DNA of 64,000 nucleotides from Diplolepis rosae (lineage: Eukaryota; Arthropoda; Insecta; Hymenoptera; Diplolepididae): the NCBI GenBank assembly GCA_030998225.1, contig JAPYXD010000308.1:6210001-6274000 (forward strand). The letters are read 5' to 3'. The translations under genes were made by a program, and so were the position numbers. The notes below the pieces were generated by a model that did not search any database, had not been told where the DNA came from, and saw only the letters and a program-made list of their open reading frames with translations. This document shows positions 23,953-35,543 of this stretch, in pieces (position 1 is the stretch's first letter; each line of letters opens with the position of its first letter).

Positions 23953-24420
23953 CTAAATTTTTGTCGGCCAGCTTGAAATCGGACCCCAAAACAGGTAGTA
24001 TATCAACACAATAGAGGCAATAAACTGTACGTGCGGCGTACTCCTAATTCGAAATTAATATTATCCCTCATAAACCCATGAGATTGAATGCCATCGATTT
24101 TTTTTGCAAAACACATCGCATCAGTTTAATGCAGTATATGAGAACGCAAATTGTGGAATGCCCATAAAGTGGCAATATTTGTAACAAAGAAGTAATCTGG
24201 AGTATCGAATAGAAATAAAACACACAGTGTCGGAGAAGTAATTGAGTGGAAAATTAAGAAAAAAGTCGAAAAAAAGTTCATGGCATTCAATCTCATGGGT
24301 TTATGGGGGATATTATTAATTTAAAATTAGGAGCACGCCGCAGGTACGGTTTATTGTCTATATTGTCTTGATGCACTAACTGCTTTGGGACCCGATTTCG
24401 AGCTGGCCGACAAAAGTCAA
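23953..24420. repeat. Fold-back element, arms about 150 bp
   Basis: 23953-24105 and 24268-24420 are inverted copies. The outer landmark TTTTGTCGGCCAGCT appears on the left and its complement on the right. The inner landmark is CATGAGATTGAATGCCAT. The loop is about 160 bp. Target duplications were not clear. Confidence 0.75.
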
Positions 24421-24609
24421 GCAGGTTCTAAGAAGGACGTTAAAGGATTTTATCTGGGTTTTATGCGGAACTTAAAATTGTTCCGTGTATATGGTCTTAA
24501 ACAGGTGTTAAGAAGGTCGTATATGGCCTAAGAAGAGTACCGTATGTCCATAAGAGGGTTCTATACGGAACCAAACATTGTTACGCTAGGTCCTTTTAGA
24601 CACACAGAG

Positions 24610-25309
24610 TGCACTTGACCAAATTTGGCAATATATGTCCACGCTATGGCCCGTTCAGACCCTGATAGACGATAAAAGTGTTCAACTTTTGAGGCTATCC
24701 ACGAATCAAGCCATTTTTCGATGTTTGAATATTAGCGGAACTGCTGATCAGCCAGACCATATTCCATTTACCGGAACAAGTAATAATCGGACGGCGCGAT
24801 ACGGCGGGTGGAGTAGAACTTCCCATTTGAGCATTTCCAGGTAGGTTCTAACGGGTTTGGCAACGTGAGGCCGAGCGTTGTCATGCTGTAGAATCACTTT
24901 TTCGTGCAGTTTTCGGATCAAACGCATCAATTGCGTTCGATACCGTTCCCCAGTGATGGTTTTGTTCGGTTTCAACAGCTCATAATAAATAACACCGACC
25001 TGGCCCCACCAAATACACAGCATAATCTTCGCAGCGTGAATATTCGGTTGAGTACGGATCCTCATCGAGCAATGCCTCTAATTCAGCGTCTTCAAAGGTT
25101 TTTGGCCTTCTTTCACGCGGACGGTCGTCAATATCAAAATCACCGTCTTTGAAGCCACGGAACCAATCGCGGCACGTTGTTTCCCTTAGAGGAGCATCTC
25201 TGTAAACGTTTTGGAGCTCTCGATGCGCTTCAACCGCCGTTTTCTTCGAATGAAAGAAAAAAATCAACACTTCCCGCAAATGACAATTATTTGGCACAAA
25301 ATCAGACAT
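24610..25309 (-). pseudogene. Antisense mariner transposase pseudogene (copy 3)
   Basis: On the - strand the ATG at 25309 starts MSDFVPNNCHLREVLIFFF, followed by FHSKKTAVEAHRELQNVY, CRDWFRGFKDGDFD and LEALLDEDPYST. A deletion then joins directly to MLCIWWGQVGVIYYELLKP, so the first catalytic Asp region is lost. HEKVILQHDNARPHVAKPV carries the second Asp. The third-Asp region is frameshifted. The same subfamily as the copies at 32.9 and 54.8 kb. It sits within CTGGTTC-rich degenerate repeat sequence on both sides. Confidence 0.75.
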
Positions 25310-25399
25310 TTTCACACAACCAGAAGTATATGACGCCAAAACAAAATGACTAATGTGTCGAAAGCGGGAACTTAGTCACGCATCTAGTACCTATTACCC

Positions 25400-26951
25400 A
25401 TGTAGAACTCGCTTACAGGCGGATAGCATTCCACAATTATGTTATAATTTGCTGGTAGAACCCAGGTAGGTCCGGATAAACTGCCAGAGCTTATGATGAG
25501 AAATTAACCGGGTTCTAAATGGTGTTTTACCCGGTTCCAAGCATGTTTCTAACGGTTTTTTAAGCAGGGTTGTATTTGCAGGTGATAGTTCTGTTAAAGA
25601 ACAGTCGCATACTTGAAATTTGACTCAGAGAAAGTACACATACAAACACAGTTATGTGTCTGAGATTATCTACCAACAGATAGCCTTGAACCTACTGTTA
25701 CATGATTAGAAGCTGGAAAAAAAATATTCAGACAGTCCTCCAAATAAAAATCCTCTCTTCCCAAATGTTTGTCCCACCGATAGATAGTCCTTAGGGAAAG
25801 TTCATCTTTGTCCATTGCTTGTAACATTCTCTCATAGCACTGTTGACGTACTAGATCACACAGAAAATCATAAAAAATTATTGCACGAATTTGAGTGTTC
25901 TCATATTTATTTATGTTATATATGTATTATATGATATATTTATGTATTATGTATTATGCAGTTACTTATATATGTATAACCACAACTACTATAGTATGCA
26001 ATCGTTTCTAACTACTCTTGGTGAATCACCGTCTCTCCTCAGGCATCATCTATAGGTATTAGAACAAACTAATTTGTCTTCGATTTCGTACCGAACAACA
26101 GGACCAACCAAGTTACCTAAGTAATAAGTACATATACATAATAAAATATCTTTTCATAGTACTGCGTTATTTTTATGGGGCTTTGGAAATTCGTCTCCTA
26201 CAATTTCTGGCACGTAGGCTCACGCCTATTTTATCGCCTTCCTTTCATTTTCTAGCCGTTTCCTCATCCCTCACACCACACATTCTGCATTTCGTAAAAT
26301 TCCAGAATCCCCCCAGTTTGGTTCTCGAATTCGACCAGTTGTTATCAAACGAAAAATCTCGATATGGCGCCCTTTCACCAAAAGTCCGCTAAACTATGTC
26401 GAGTAGTCTTATAAAAGTCATCCAGTGCCCCCCCCCCCCCGCTTATGTCTCTCAACATGAAGCTCCTCCCAAGGGGGGTCACTAGACTCTTTTCTGGGAC
26501 CTACGGTTTGATGTGGAATCCAAACCACCACAGTTTTGGTAAAAATGTAACATTGGTACCGACTCAGGAAGCAAACTCCACACCTTTTGTTCAGAAGCCG
26601 GGAGTACAATGAGGTATATTTTACATTCAATATCGTGAATATATATTTTCATTCCTGTTGGTCCTTTAAACACATAAATGAAGTGACCTCTTTAATTGCA
26701 TTTTTTTCAAGCCCCGGTCCATTTATATAGGGTGGAATTTTAATTTTGATGCATCAAATTATCACAAGAAATACGCATCATACGACTAATATGTTCTTTA
26801 AAAAAAAAAGACTTTAGAATCACGTGATATTCACAGGGTGAATATTTTTAACATCACTGAATCTAAATCTAAAGTTGGATTTTCAAATCCGAAATGACGG
26901 GTCGGATTGTGCTTTATAGCTTATTTGTTTCCTTATCTTCACGGTGTCAAC
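25400..26951. other. Non-coding intronic stretch
   Basis: Degenerate CCCGGTTC-type repeat to about 25580, then AT-rich DNA with a TATGTATTA-type low-complexity run near 25915-25980 and a poly-C run at about 26428-26440. No gene seen. Confidence 0.45.
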
Positions 26952-27665
26952 TAAAGGGTTTCCCAATAGGGGTGATATGATTTTGAATGTCCCTATCGGG
27001 CTCATTTGAACTGAAATTTTTGACGTCTGCTGTCAGTTGTCATCAGTAAGGTTTGCCATTTAATCATGAGTAGTTTCACGCTTCCACAACGTTTGGAAAT
27101 TGTCCAATTATTTTATCAAAATTCGAGAAGTTTTGTCGGTGTTCAAAGAGCATATCGTGCAAAATATGGTCGTCATTCTGCTCCATCCGCGCTCTCAATT
27201 CGTCGAATAATCGATAAGTTGGAGAGTGAATTTACTCTATTGGATACTAAGCCTAAAAATCGTATGCGTACCGCACGTTCTACACAGAATATAGCCGCCG
27301 TACAGGCCAGTATCGAGGAAAACCGTGAATTGTCCGTGCCACGCCGATCTCAGGAATTGGGCCTGTCCAGGATGACTACCTGGCGTATTTTGCGATTGGA
27401 TCTTGGCCTGCATCCCTATAAGATGATTCTGGCCCAAGAACTGAAGCCTAATGACCATCGTTTGCGTCGGGAGTTCGCGGATTGGGCTCTGGAATTTTTA
27501 GCATTTTTAGCTCAAGTCTCGGGGGACATTTGGCCGATATATTGTTTAAATCATAAATGGCATAGATTATCCAATATAATAAAAAAGATTTCGATCAATT
27601 CCGAATGAATATTCAGTGTTTTTTTTCAATTTCAAAACATATCACCCTTATTGGGAAACTCTTTA
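26952..27665 (+). mobile_element. DD41D-type Tc1/mariner, internally deleted copy A
   Basis: AAGGGTTTCCCAATAGGGG begins at 26954 and its diverged complement ends at 27663. TA lies outside each end (26952-26953 and 27664-27665). The element is 710 bp, against about 1.3 kb expected for a full one. It is nearly identical to the copy at 36051-36807 but has lost a further stretch of about 60 bp after FADWALE. Confidence 0.85.
27066..27608 (+). pseudogene. Truncated transposase, copy A
   Basis: The ATG at 27066 starts MSSFTLPQRLEIVQLFYQNS. The first 140 or so residues are the paired-type helix-turn-helix DNA-binding region, including SQELGLSRMTTWRILRLDLG. After FADWALE the frame runs into unrelated codons because the whole catalytic part is deleted. 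No catalytic Asp remains. A protein of this kind could still bind the element ends, but that is speculation. Confidence 0.75.
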
Positions 27666-28100
27666 TTTTGACCATGTCATATGAGGAAACTCAGTCGATA
27701 CTAGCGCTTATTTCAACTTCATTTTTGTGGATACTTACATTCAGCTTGTAAGTACGCAAACGTGTGTTGCCTATTTTATTCATCTTTTTTATTGATTTGT
27801 GACTTCATTTGGAATTGAATCTGTGATTGAGTTCCAAACGTATTTGATAATTTTGGATCGTCATGTTGAATCCACCATTTTTAATAATGAGAATCCATCA
27901 TCACCCACATAACAAAATGTCCGCATGATGGAGGCATGCATGCTGAATAATCCGCATGATGTGCCTTCGATTCACGACGCAGTTACGTCCTCAATGGATG
28001 TGCGTATGCATCGCTCACCAAGCGAGGCACGTGCGAAAAGGCATAAAGCAAGCACTTAGCGCCTGTGCAATACAAATACTAACACTTTTCACAAGGATTA

Positions 28101-28830
28101 CACTGGTCAACAAAATATGACCTATGTATTAATGGAATGAGATGTATTTTCGATATCTTATACAGTTTCTGAGATAATTTTAAAAAAACTAAAAAACACG
28201 AAAAAAATGGTTTTACAAAAAACCTTATGTTTAACTGAATATCATTTACTTTTTCGTCAATCGCATGTCATTCTCTTCTTTTTTTGATGCAGATAAAGTT
28301 TCAAAAACGTTCATAGTTCCAGCTGTAATTGTTTGAAAGATAAATAGCAGAGAAGTTGTCTTTTCTATAGAGTTGCCAGTTTGACGGCTTACAAGTACAT
28401 GAGACGAATCATTATACTGTTTCTTGTATCTCATGGCATTAAAGTTTACAATATTTGCAATATTCACAATATTTACAGAGTTCACAATATTTACAAAGTT
28501 TAAAATATGCCTTCTTTATTATTGATTGTTAGCTCCTGTCGAAAAATAATTATAAGCTGCTATTATTGACAAGAAACTTTTTCTCTTACATGCTCGACGA
28601 TGATGAGCATTTGGTTTATCAGTGATGAGACTCCAATAGTATTCTTCACACTCCACTTACCTTGGTAGCTCTTTTCGATTTCACCGATGTCTTGGGGAAA
28701 TCTTTTCCCGTGTTCAACACTAACTGCTCCCAAATTTTCTGGGAAGAAATTCAATTGAGGATGAAGAATGTGAATTTTTAATGACATGTTTACTTTCATT
28801 TCCTGGTAGTTCTGCAGCATAGTATAAGCC
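28101..28830 (-). pseudogene. 3' remnant of the unclassified element and its protein
   Basis: On the - strand, codons between about 28800 and 28590 read MSLKIHILHPQLNFFPENLG then a segment with EHGKRFPQDIGEIEKSYQGKW. This is the same conserved block as HFPENLDDYNEEQGERF at 62.9 kb, so both belong to one protein family. Downstream (lower coordinates) the remnant ends with the terminus at 28101, CACTGGTCAACAAAATATG. Known function: none that I can name. Only the C-terminal end of the protein remains here. Confidence 0.5.
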
Positions 28831-29247
28831 GTCAAACTGGCAACTCTATAGAAAGAGACAACTTCTCTGCCATGTATTAGGTATACAACTTTACTCCCGC
28901 CGTTTTTTCCCAAAATTTGTGGCTTTATTCTTAAAAAGTGATTCCCCAATGATTTTCTGCGCCTGGGATTATCGTAATGGACCAATTTTTCGTCGCCGGT
29001 CACAATGTGATGTAAAAACCCCTTCCGATTCTATCTCTGAAGCAGCTGTTCACAAGCAAAGAAACGCCGTTCAACATCTCTTGATTCATACGGAATACTC
29101 ATACGGAACCCAATTTCTTTACTTTTGAATCATTGCCATGGCTTTGAGTCATTTTGAAATGGCTTGTTGAGCCACTCCCAATGACTTTTCCAATTTTTCT
29201 TGGGTTTGTTACGAGTCTTCAGCAAGTAATGCCTTCAATTCGGAATG

Positions 29248-30563
29248 TACAAGGTGCGTTCCAAAATAAACGAGACTTTTGTCATACAAATTTTTTTGGT
29301 GGCGCCATCTGTGAATGAGGTAGTGCGTTGGAAAGTTATATGCCTTTCTGACTTCCAGTGACAGTTTCATGACATTCGGTTCAGTGGAAGCGAAGTTATT
29401 GCGTCTAAAGTGTCAGTGTGTTAGTGTCAACGGTACAAAAATGAGTTTCGAACAAAGAGCTAATATCAAATTTTGTTTTAAAATCGGTAAAACGTTTACC
29501 GAAACATTTGAATTGATTAAAAAAGTTTATGGCGATGATTATCTATCTCGTGCCAGAGTTCATGAGTGGTTTACACGTTTCAGAGATGGTCGTGAGGACA
29601 TAAATGACGATGAACATACGGGCCGCCCAAAATCAGTGATCACCGAAAACTCCATCGAAATTCTGCGTGAATTTATCAAAAATGAGCCGATATCATCTTT
29701 GAAACTCATGGAATCGGAGTTGAATATCTCCAAAACATCGAATTATCGCATTTTAACCGATCATTTGGGCTTACGAAAGGTCTGTGCACGTTTTGTTCCC
29801 TACAAGTTAACTGATGACCAAAAATTGTTCAGAATTCAACATTTGAAAGACATCATTAAAGAGGCGAGAAAAGACGAGAACTTCCTTTACAACATTGTAA
29901 CTGGTGATGAAACGTGGTGATTCCAGTATGAACCCGAAACCAAGCGTCAAAGTGCCGAATGGAAGGCCCCAGACGAGCCACCACCCAAAAAATCGCGTTT
30001 GGAGAAGTCAAAAATCAAGTCGATGCTCATTTGTTTTTACGATTCCAAGGGAATTGTCCACAAGGAGTTCGTGCCAACGGGCTAAGCCGTCAATGCAATT
30101 TTCTATCTTCGCGTTTTGAAGCGTTTGTTGCATCGCATTCGTCGAATTCGGCCTGAATACCGCGAAGGCGGAAGCTGGCGCTTATTGCATGATAATGCAC
30201 CATCTCATCGATCCACTCTTGTGACTGATTTTTTGACTAGAAATCGCATTTTAACCATCAATAACTCACCGTATTCGCCTGATATGGCTCCCCCTGTGAC
30301 TTCTACCTATTCGGAAAATTGCATTTGGCCATGAAAGGAAAACGTTTTGCGTCCGTAGAGGCCATCCAAAAGGCTTGTACCGACATCCTGAAGGACATTC
30401 CGGTCAATGACCTGAAACACTCTTTCGAAAAGCTTTTGGATCGCGCAAAACAGTGTATCGAGGCCGGAGGGGACTATTTTGAATAAATCTGGAATTTATC
30501 AGAACAAAGCTCCTGTCGTTTCTATTTTAGCTCAGTCTCGTTTTTTTTGGAACGCACCTAGTA
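29248..30563 (+). mobile_element. Mariner element with TIRs and TA duplication (copy 5)
   Basis: CAAGGTGCGTTCC opens the element at 29250, and GGAACGCACCTAG closes it at 30561. TA flanks both ends (29248-29249 and 30562-30563). The inverted repeats extend to about 29 bp including the AAACGAGACT landmark. Length is 1312 bp, the normal mariner size. It inserted into an older antisense mariner. Confidence 0.85.
29441..30486 (+). pseudogene. Nearly full-length DD34D mariner transposase, three lesions
   Basis: The frame starts at the ATG at 29441 (MSFEQRANIKFCFKIGKTF) and ends at the TAA at 30484-30486. It would be about 347 codons, the usual mariner length. Helix-turn-helix regions lie near residues 15-110. 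Catalytic Asp regions are VTGDETW, LLHDNAPSH and SPDMAP..D, with 34 residues between the second and third. Lesions seen are a TGA right after VTGDETW (29918-29920), a TAA near 30082 after VPTG, and two extra C in the run at about 30288-30293 just before the third Asp. It is therefore inactive but young-looking. Confidence 0.85.
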
Positions 30564-30689
30564 CAAAAATGTTCTCTTTTCCGCCACCATGCCAATCCTC
30601 AACATCAAAATCACCGCTCTTAAAGCGTTGAAAAGCGTTCAATTTGGAATTATTACCATCGGATGGTAAAATCCACTTTTATTAATTTG

Positions 30690-31576
30690 ACCTTCTAAGC
30701 CCTACTCCAGTCGAAATATGAGAATGCTCGAAAGTGAAACGTATCCATCATAGATGGCAAAAATTTGCTGTTGCCCCCTCGCGCCATGCCACGTCAAATC
30801 GCATTTCCAACTATACACTTAGCACATAAAAACGTGTTTAAACGTTTTAAACGTTTCTGAAATGACTGAAATTTTTTTTCGTTTTATTCTCATCAAACGC
30901 ACTGAATATTCTAAAATAGTATTTTCTGACTTCACCAGATAATTTTACTACCATCGAAAAGAAAGACTGATTTGGTGAATATCATGTTGCAACAATCAGA
31001 TCACCTCATATCCAACATAAGGGGGATTCCGGTGTAAAAAGAAAGAGTTGCATGCAGAAGTTTTTCCTCTCATTATATCGGAGAGTTTGGATAATGACTG
31101 CGACTCTGGAGATGAGAACAATAACATATAATGATGGATGAAAGTCTTCAGTTATATATCGAATTAAATGTTTTTATCATTTCACGCAAACTTGTAGAAG
31201 AATCTTGATAAAAAATATCAAGCATTTTATGAAAATAAAAATTTATTTAAAAAGTTGCCTTGCCCGAGGGATTTCTAATTTTTGTTTACCTACATCCGAC
31301 ATTTATACCTTCGCGCGCCCTATTTTCACCCTCCCCCCACACGTGGCCCAAAAAGTCTAGGCACTTATTTTTTCCTGAAAAAGTTCTTTAAAAAATCTCT
31401 CAATATTATGAAATACTCTTTGGGCACCCTATTTTATGCCCCAATAGGTTTTGCAGCAATTTGATTAGCGATTGTTTATTAATAACAATTTATTCCAATG
31501 AAAATATTTCACTTGAAAATTTCATCATGTCCCTTTTGGGATACGTGTACCTACGAAGGGTTAGTCACCCGATATA
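30690..31576. other. Intronic sequence, nothing recognised
   Basis: No gene or element boundary is supported between the antisense mariner and the DD41D-type element. Confidence 0.45.
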
Positions 31577-32668
31577 TAAAGGGTTCTCCAATAGGGACAT
31601 AACAATTTCGTATCTTTATATGAACGCACCCTTAAACTTTTTTAATGAACTGTCAATGTCAAAACGTAAGTTAAAGTCAACATTTTCATCATGGTAAAGT
31701 TCAAGAACCAGCAACGTTTGGAAATTATTAAAAATTACTACCGACATTTTGAGTTGGTGGTCGCAACTTTAAGAGTGCTTACGACACTGTGGCGTCTTAT
31801 GCGAAAAGATCTTGGCCTACATGCTTTCAAGATTAAATTAAATCAAGAACTAAAGCCACTTGACCGTTTGAAACGCCGAAACTTCTCCAATTGGGCTCTG
31901 GCAAAGCTTGAAGAAAATAAAGAATTTTATCGAAAAATCATCTTCAGCGATGAAGCTCATTTCTGGCTCAATGGCTTTGTTAATAAGCAAAATATGCATT
32001 ATTGGTCAGCAAAAAACCCAAATGTGCTTCTTGAGACACCGTTGCATCCGCAAAAAGTGACTGTTTGGTGCGGTTTTCATGCCGGAGGTGTGATTGGGCC
32101 GTATTTTTTCGTGGATGAAAACGACTGTCATGTTACCGTCAATGGAGAGCGCTATCGTGCTATGTTGGAAGATTATTTGTGGCCAGAATTGGATGAACTT
32201 GACATCAACGATATGTGGTTTCGACAAGACGGTGCCACTAGCCACACAGCACGCGTCACAATCGACTTATTGAAAGGAAAATTCGGTGAACGTGTTATCT
32301 CGAGAAATGCTTCGGTCGATTGTCCGCCTCGTTTATGCGATCTAACGCCATTGGATTTCTTTTTATGGGGCTATATCAAGTCACTGGTCTATGCCAACAA
32401 GCCAGCAACTTCAGACGACCACAAAGACAACATCTAATGCGAAATTGCCAACGTTCCGGTCGAAATGTGTGCCAGAGTGGTCGAAAATTGGGTCCAAAGA
32501 ATCGACCATTATCAACGGGCTCGTGGTGGTGATATGACCGATATCGAATTTCATTCATAAAATGTAATGCTTGCACTACACTCACAATAAATTTGAACTC
32601 AATATCTCAAATATTTCTGTGTTTTATTCATAGATAGAATTGTTATGTCCCTATTGGAAAACCCTTTA
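31577..32668 (+). mobile_element. DD41D-type Tc1/mariner element, most complete copy
   Basis: AAGGGTTCTCCAATAGGGAC opens the element at 31579, and the complement closes it at 32666. Over 29 bp the ends differ at one position. TA flanks both sides (31577-31578, 32667-32668). Length is 1088 bp, with one internal deletion in the N-terminal coding part. Its right end abuts the dispersed repeat also seen at 640-835. Confidence 0.85.
31691..32560 (+). pseudogene. DD41D-type transposase, N-terminal deletion and one stop
   Basis: The ATG at 31691 opens MVKFKNQQRLEIIKNYYRHF. About 75-80 residues of the DNA-binding region are missing before LWRLMRKDLGLHAFKI. The catalytic part is whole: IIFSDEAHFWLNGFV, WFRQDGATSHTA and CDLTPLDFFLWGYIKS hold the three Asp, with 41 residues between the second and third as counted. 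This spacing fits the DD41D branch of Tc1/mariner. A TAA at 32435-32437 interrupts the frame, after which it continues through VENWVQRIDHYQRARGG to TAA at 32558-32560. The catalytic core itself carries no visible lesion. Confidence 0.85.
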
Positions 32669-32713
32669 CATACACACCAGTCAGTCGCAGCCAATCATAT
32701 TTTTCATCACAAG

Positions 32714-33933
32714 TACCAGGGGTGTTAGTTGAAATTTGCCGGTTTTACTCATAGATGTCGCTAGAGATATGTATACATTTCTATGATTTGGCATCTATGT
32801 CATATTTTTCTATGGACAATAACCTTCGAAAATACACAATTACATTCTGCCAAAATAATAGCATCATAGTTGTTTACCTCAGTGAATATGTCGAATTTCG
32901 TTCCAAGTAAATCGCATTTGCGGCATTCGTTGCTTTTCTTATTTCATCAAAAGAAAAAAGCAGTTGAAGCTCATCGATTGCTGGTAGAAACTTATGGTGA
33001 ACATGCTCCAGTGATTAGAACATTTGAGACATGGTTTCGTTATTGGTTATTGGTTATTGGATGAAGACAAAACCTAATCGCAACAACAATTGACACATAC
33101 ACTAAATGTGACCCGAGGAGCAATTTGCCAACGCTTAAAAGCCATGGGAAAAATCCAAAAGCATGGAAAACGGGTACCACACCAACTGAACGATAGACAA
33201 ATGGAAAATCGAAAAACCATTTGTGAAATGCTGCTTCAACGGTTCGAAAGGAAATCTTTTCTGCATCGAATTGCCACGGGGGACGAAAAATGGATTCATT
33301 TCGAGAACCCGGAGCGGAAAAAATCATGGCTTTCACCTGGTGAGGTCGGCCCATTGACTCCAAGGCCAAATCGCTTTGGCCGTAAGACAACGCTCTGTAT
33401 TTGGTGGGACCAGTGTGGTGTGGTGTACTTCGAGTTATTAAAACGTGGTGAGACGGTGAATACCGATCGCTACCGACAACAAATTATCAATTTGAATCAT
33501 GCGTTGATCGAAAAACGGCCGGAATGGGTCCGAAGACATGGCAAAGTTATCCTGCAACATGACAACGCACCGTCTCATACCGCTAAAGTGGTGAAGAACA
33601 CATTAAAAGCATTGAATTGGGAAATATTATCGCACCCGCCGTACTCTCCAGACCTCGCCCCGTCCGACTATCACCTTTTCGCATCGATGGGACACTCACT
33701 CGCAGAGCAGCGCTTCGCCAATTTTAAAGAAGTCGAAAAATGGCTCGTCGAATGGTTTGCCTTGAAAGAGAAAACGTTTTTTTGGAATGGTATCCATGAT
33801 TTGCCTGAAAGATGGGCAAAATGTGTACAATCCAATAGTCACTACTTTGAATAAAATTTTTTTGAGATTCCCTTGAGAATTAAGTGTTTTCTATATTGAA
33901 AAAACCGGCAAACTTCAACTAACACCCCTGGTA
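32714..33933 (+). mobile_element. Mariner element with 31-bp TIRs (copy 6)
   Basis: CCAGGGGTGTTAGTTGAA opens the element at 32716 and the complement closes it at 33931. Inverted repeats agree at 30 of 31 positions. TA lies at 32714-32715 and 33932-33933. It splits a dispersed repeat whose unbroken relative lies at 640-835 (opposite orientation), so the insertion site can be read directly. Confidence 0.9.
32888..33854 (+). pseudogene. DD34D mariner transposase with deleted linker and one stop
   Basis: The ATG at 32888 gives MSNFVPSKSHLRHSLLFLFH. After ETWFR the frame enters a TTATTGG triplication that replaces roughly 25 codons of linker; LLDEDKT then continues in another frame and meets TAA near 33074. 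From 33090 to TAA at 33852-33854 the frame is open: TLNVTRGAICQRLKAM (helix-turn-helix 2), ATGDEKWIHFEN, VILQHDNAPSHTA and HPPYSPDLAPSDYHLF. The spacing between the last two Asp is 34. The catalytic domain looks undamaged, but the full protein cannot be made. Confidence 0.88.
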
Positions 33934-34246
33934 TACTTAAACATAAATCCTCACATATATAAGCCTAATACTACACTTATATATAGAACGATACGCCCTC
34001 GTCGTAATCACGCACACGCACTTTTACAACTGAGACATAAAATTTGGAACTTTCTTTTATACAAGGGATTTCAATTAGACCTGCGGACTCCGCTGCTACA
34101 GAGGTGGCAACACAAATTACATTTTCATATTTTCCCCATAAAGTACAATATTTTAGACGATAGCTGTCAAAACTTGAGCAGATTTTATTTTTTAATTTTA
34201 AGGTTACAGACCGTAGAAGCAAACAAATTTTCATTTATTCATTAAA

Positions 34247-35109
34247 ATGGAAGAAAGTCAATTTCATGTGCTGATTAAACACTATTTTATAATGAGAAGA
34301 AACATCGTATGGACAGAACAGTGGCTTCACAAATATTATGGGGAATCTTTTCTATTACGGCAAATAGTTGCGAAGTGGATTGGGGAATTTAAACAAGTTT
34401 GTACGAGCACAAATGATGCTGAACGATCGGGAAGGCCAAAAGACGTTACCACTACTGAAATCATCCACAACATCCATGACTTCGTATTAGATTATTCAAA
34501 AGTGGAAGTGCGAGAATTAGCATGTTTTGCATGAGGATTTGGGCATGAGAAAGCTAAACTCAAAACAAGTGCTGCGATCGCTAACAATCGATCAAATACG
34601 CCAACTAGTTCGTGATTCAAAGAGTAGTTGGGATCTTTCTAACCGTAATCCAAGCGATTTTTTCCACCGTTGAGTGACCATTGATGAAACATGGATGCTG
34701 TACTACACGCCAGAATCGAAAAAACGAGCAAAACAGCGGGCAGGATCTGGTGGAACTACACCAAAGCGAGCAAAGACACAGCAATTGGCTTGAAAGGTTA
34801 TGGCTTCTGTTTTTTGGGACTCCAGTGCCATGTTGTTCATCAACTATTTGCAAAGAGAAAAGGAAATCAATAGCGACTATTACTGTGCATTATTGGACCT
34901 ATAAAAAAAAAGAAGTCACAAGAAAACAGCCTGATTTGACAAAGAGATAGCTCCAGGGACAGAGATTTTCATTAAATGAAAATGTCAAATGGGATACCGA
35001 TGGCTATTTTGGAGGCCTTGTAAAATCGTATTACAAGAGAAGCATCGAGATGTTAAAAGGTCGTTGGACTAAGTGTATCGAGGTGAAAGGAAATTATATT
35101 CAAGAATAA
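34247..35109 (+). pseudogene. Mariner transposase pseudogene (copy 7)
   Basis: The ATG at 34247 starts MEESQFHVLIKHYFIMRRN, followed by EQWLHKYYGESFLLRQ and AERSGRPKDVTTTEIIHNIH, the usual mariner DNA-binding part. A stop follows CFA at 34532-34534. Further codons for TIDETWM and YTPESKK are traceable near 34680-34735. The second and third Asp regions are largely deleted: QPDLTK runs straight into LQGQRFSLNENVKW near 34950. The last codons end with QE and TAA at 35107-35109. Same family as copy 2. Confidence 0.75.
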
Positions 35110-35332
35110 ATAGGAATATTGCCAAAAAAGTTGTTCGTTCCTGGGTCAATAAGTAGGTGGTTTGACGAACTCTTGAGTAAAGCCTATGGCAAGAAAAGCG
35201 AGAGGCTCTAACATTGTCGTGATTGTATAAAAGATTAGTTATTTATAATTATACTACGAGTAATAATATATAGTTTTACAAGTAGCAATCTCCAACACAA
35301 GCTTTTATACTTTACTCAAAATTTTATATTTG

Positions 35333-35543
35333 CTCTTTGTTCCATTTTTGTTTTGTAACATTAGCACACTTTTTCTTTTATTGAAATGGCTGTAACTATC
35401 ACATCTGTCATCCGATTTACATGAATTTAGGTGCGTTTTAAAGAGGATGAATGTATCTTTTTAATGCTGAAAATTTTCAATAGATGGCACTGCATGTTTT
35501 ATGATTTAAATATAAAGTTCGGTTATTTTTGGGACACACTGTG
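35333..35543 (-). mobile_element. Detached 5' end of a mariner (matches 54132-54345)
   Basis: The reverse complement matches the 5' end and leader of the mariner at 54.13 kb, from the terminus CACxGTGTGTCCC through to the start ATGGAACAAAGAGC-like codons near 35333. Only this 5' 210 bp is present, lying just upstream of a CC2D2A exon. Confidence 0.7.

Larger units (their letters stand above)
28830..30690 (-). pseudogene. Antisense mariner remnant (copy 4), split by a younger mariner
   Basis: On the - strand, about 30690-30562 reads FQRFKSGDFDVED and continues after the insertion at 29249 with ELKALLAEDS, TQEKLEKSLGVAQQAISK, NWVPYE and the first-Asp region MTGDEKLVHYDNPRRRKS. Order and subfamily match the copies at 24.6, 32.9 and 54.8 kb. 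Many stops and frameshifts are present. The 1.3 kb element at 29250-30561 interrupts it at TA. Confidence 0.65.

Noticed and set aside
23661..24014. 117-codon open frame as a host gene
   Set aside because: No recognisable motif, no splice context, and its end lies in an inverted repeat arm.
24610..25065. Plus-strand frames at 24635-25152
   Set aside because: They are antisense shadows of the mariner pseudogene on the - strand.
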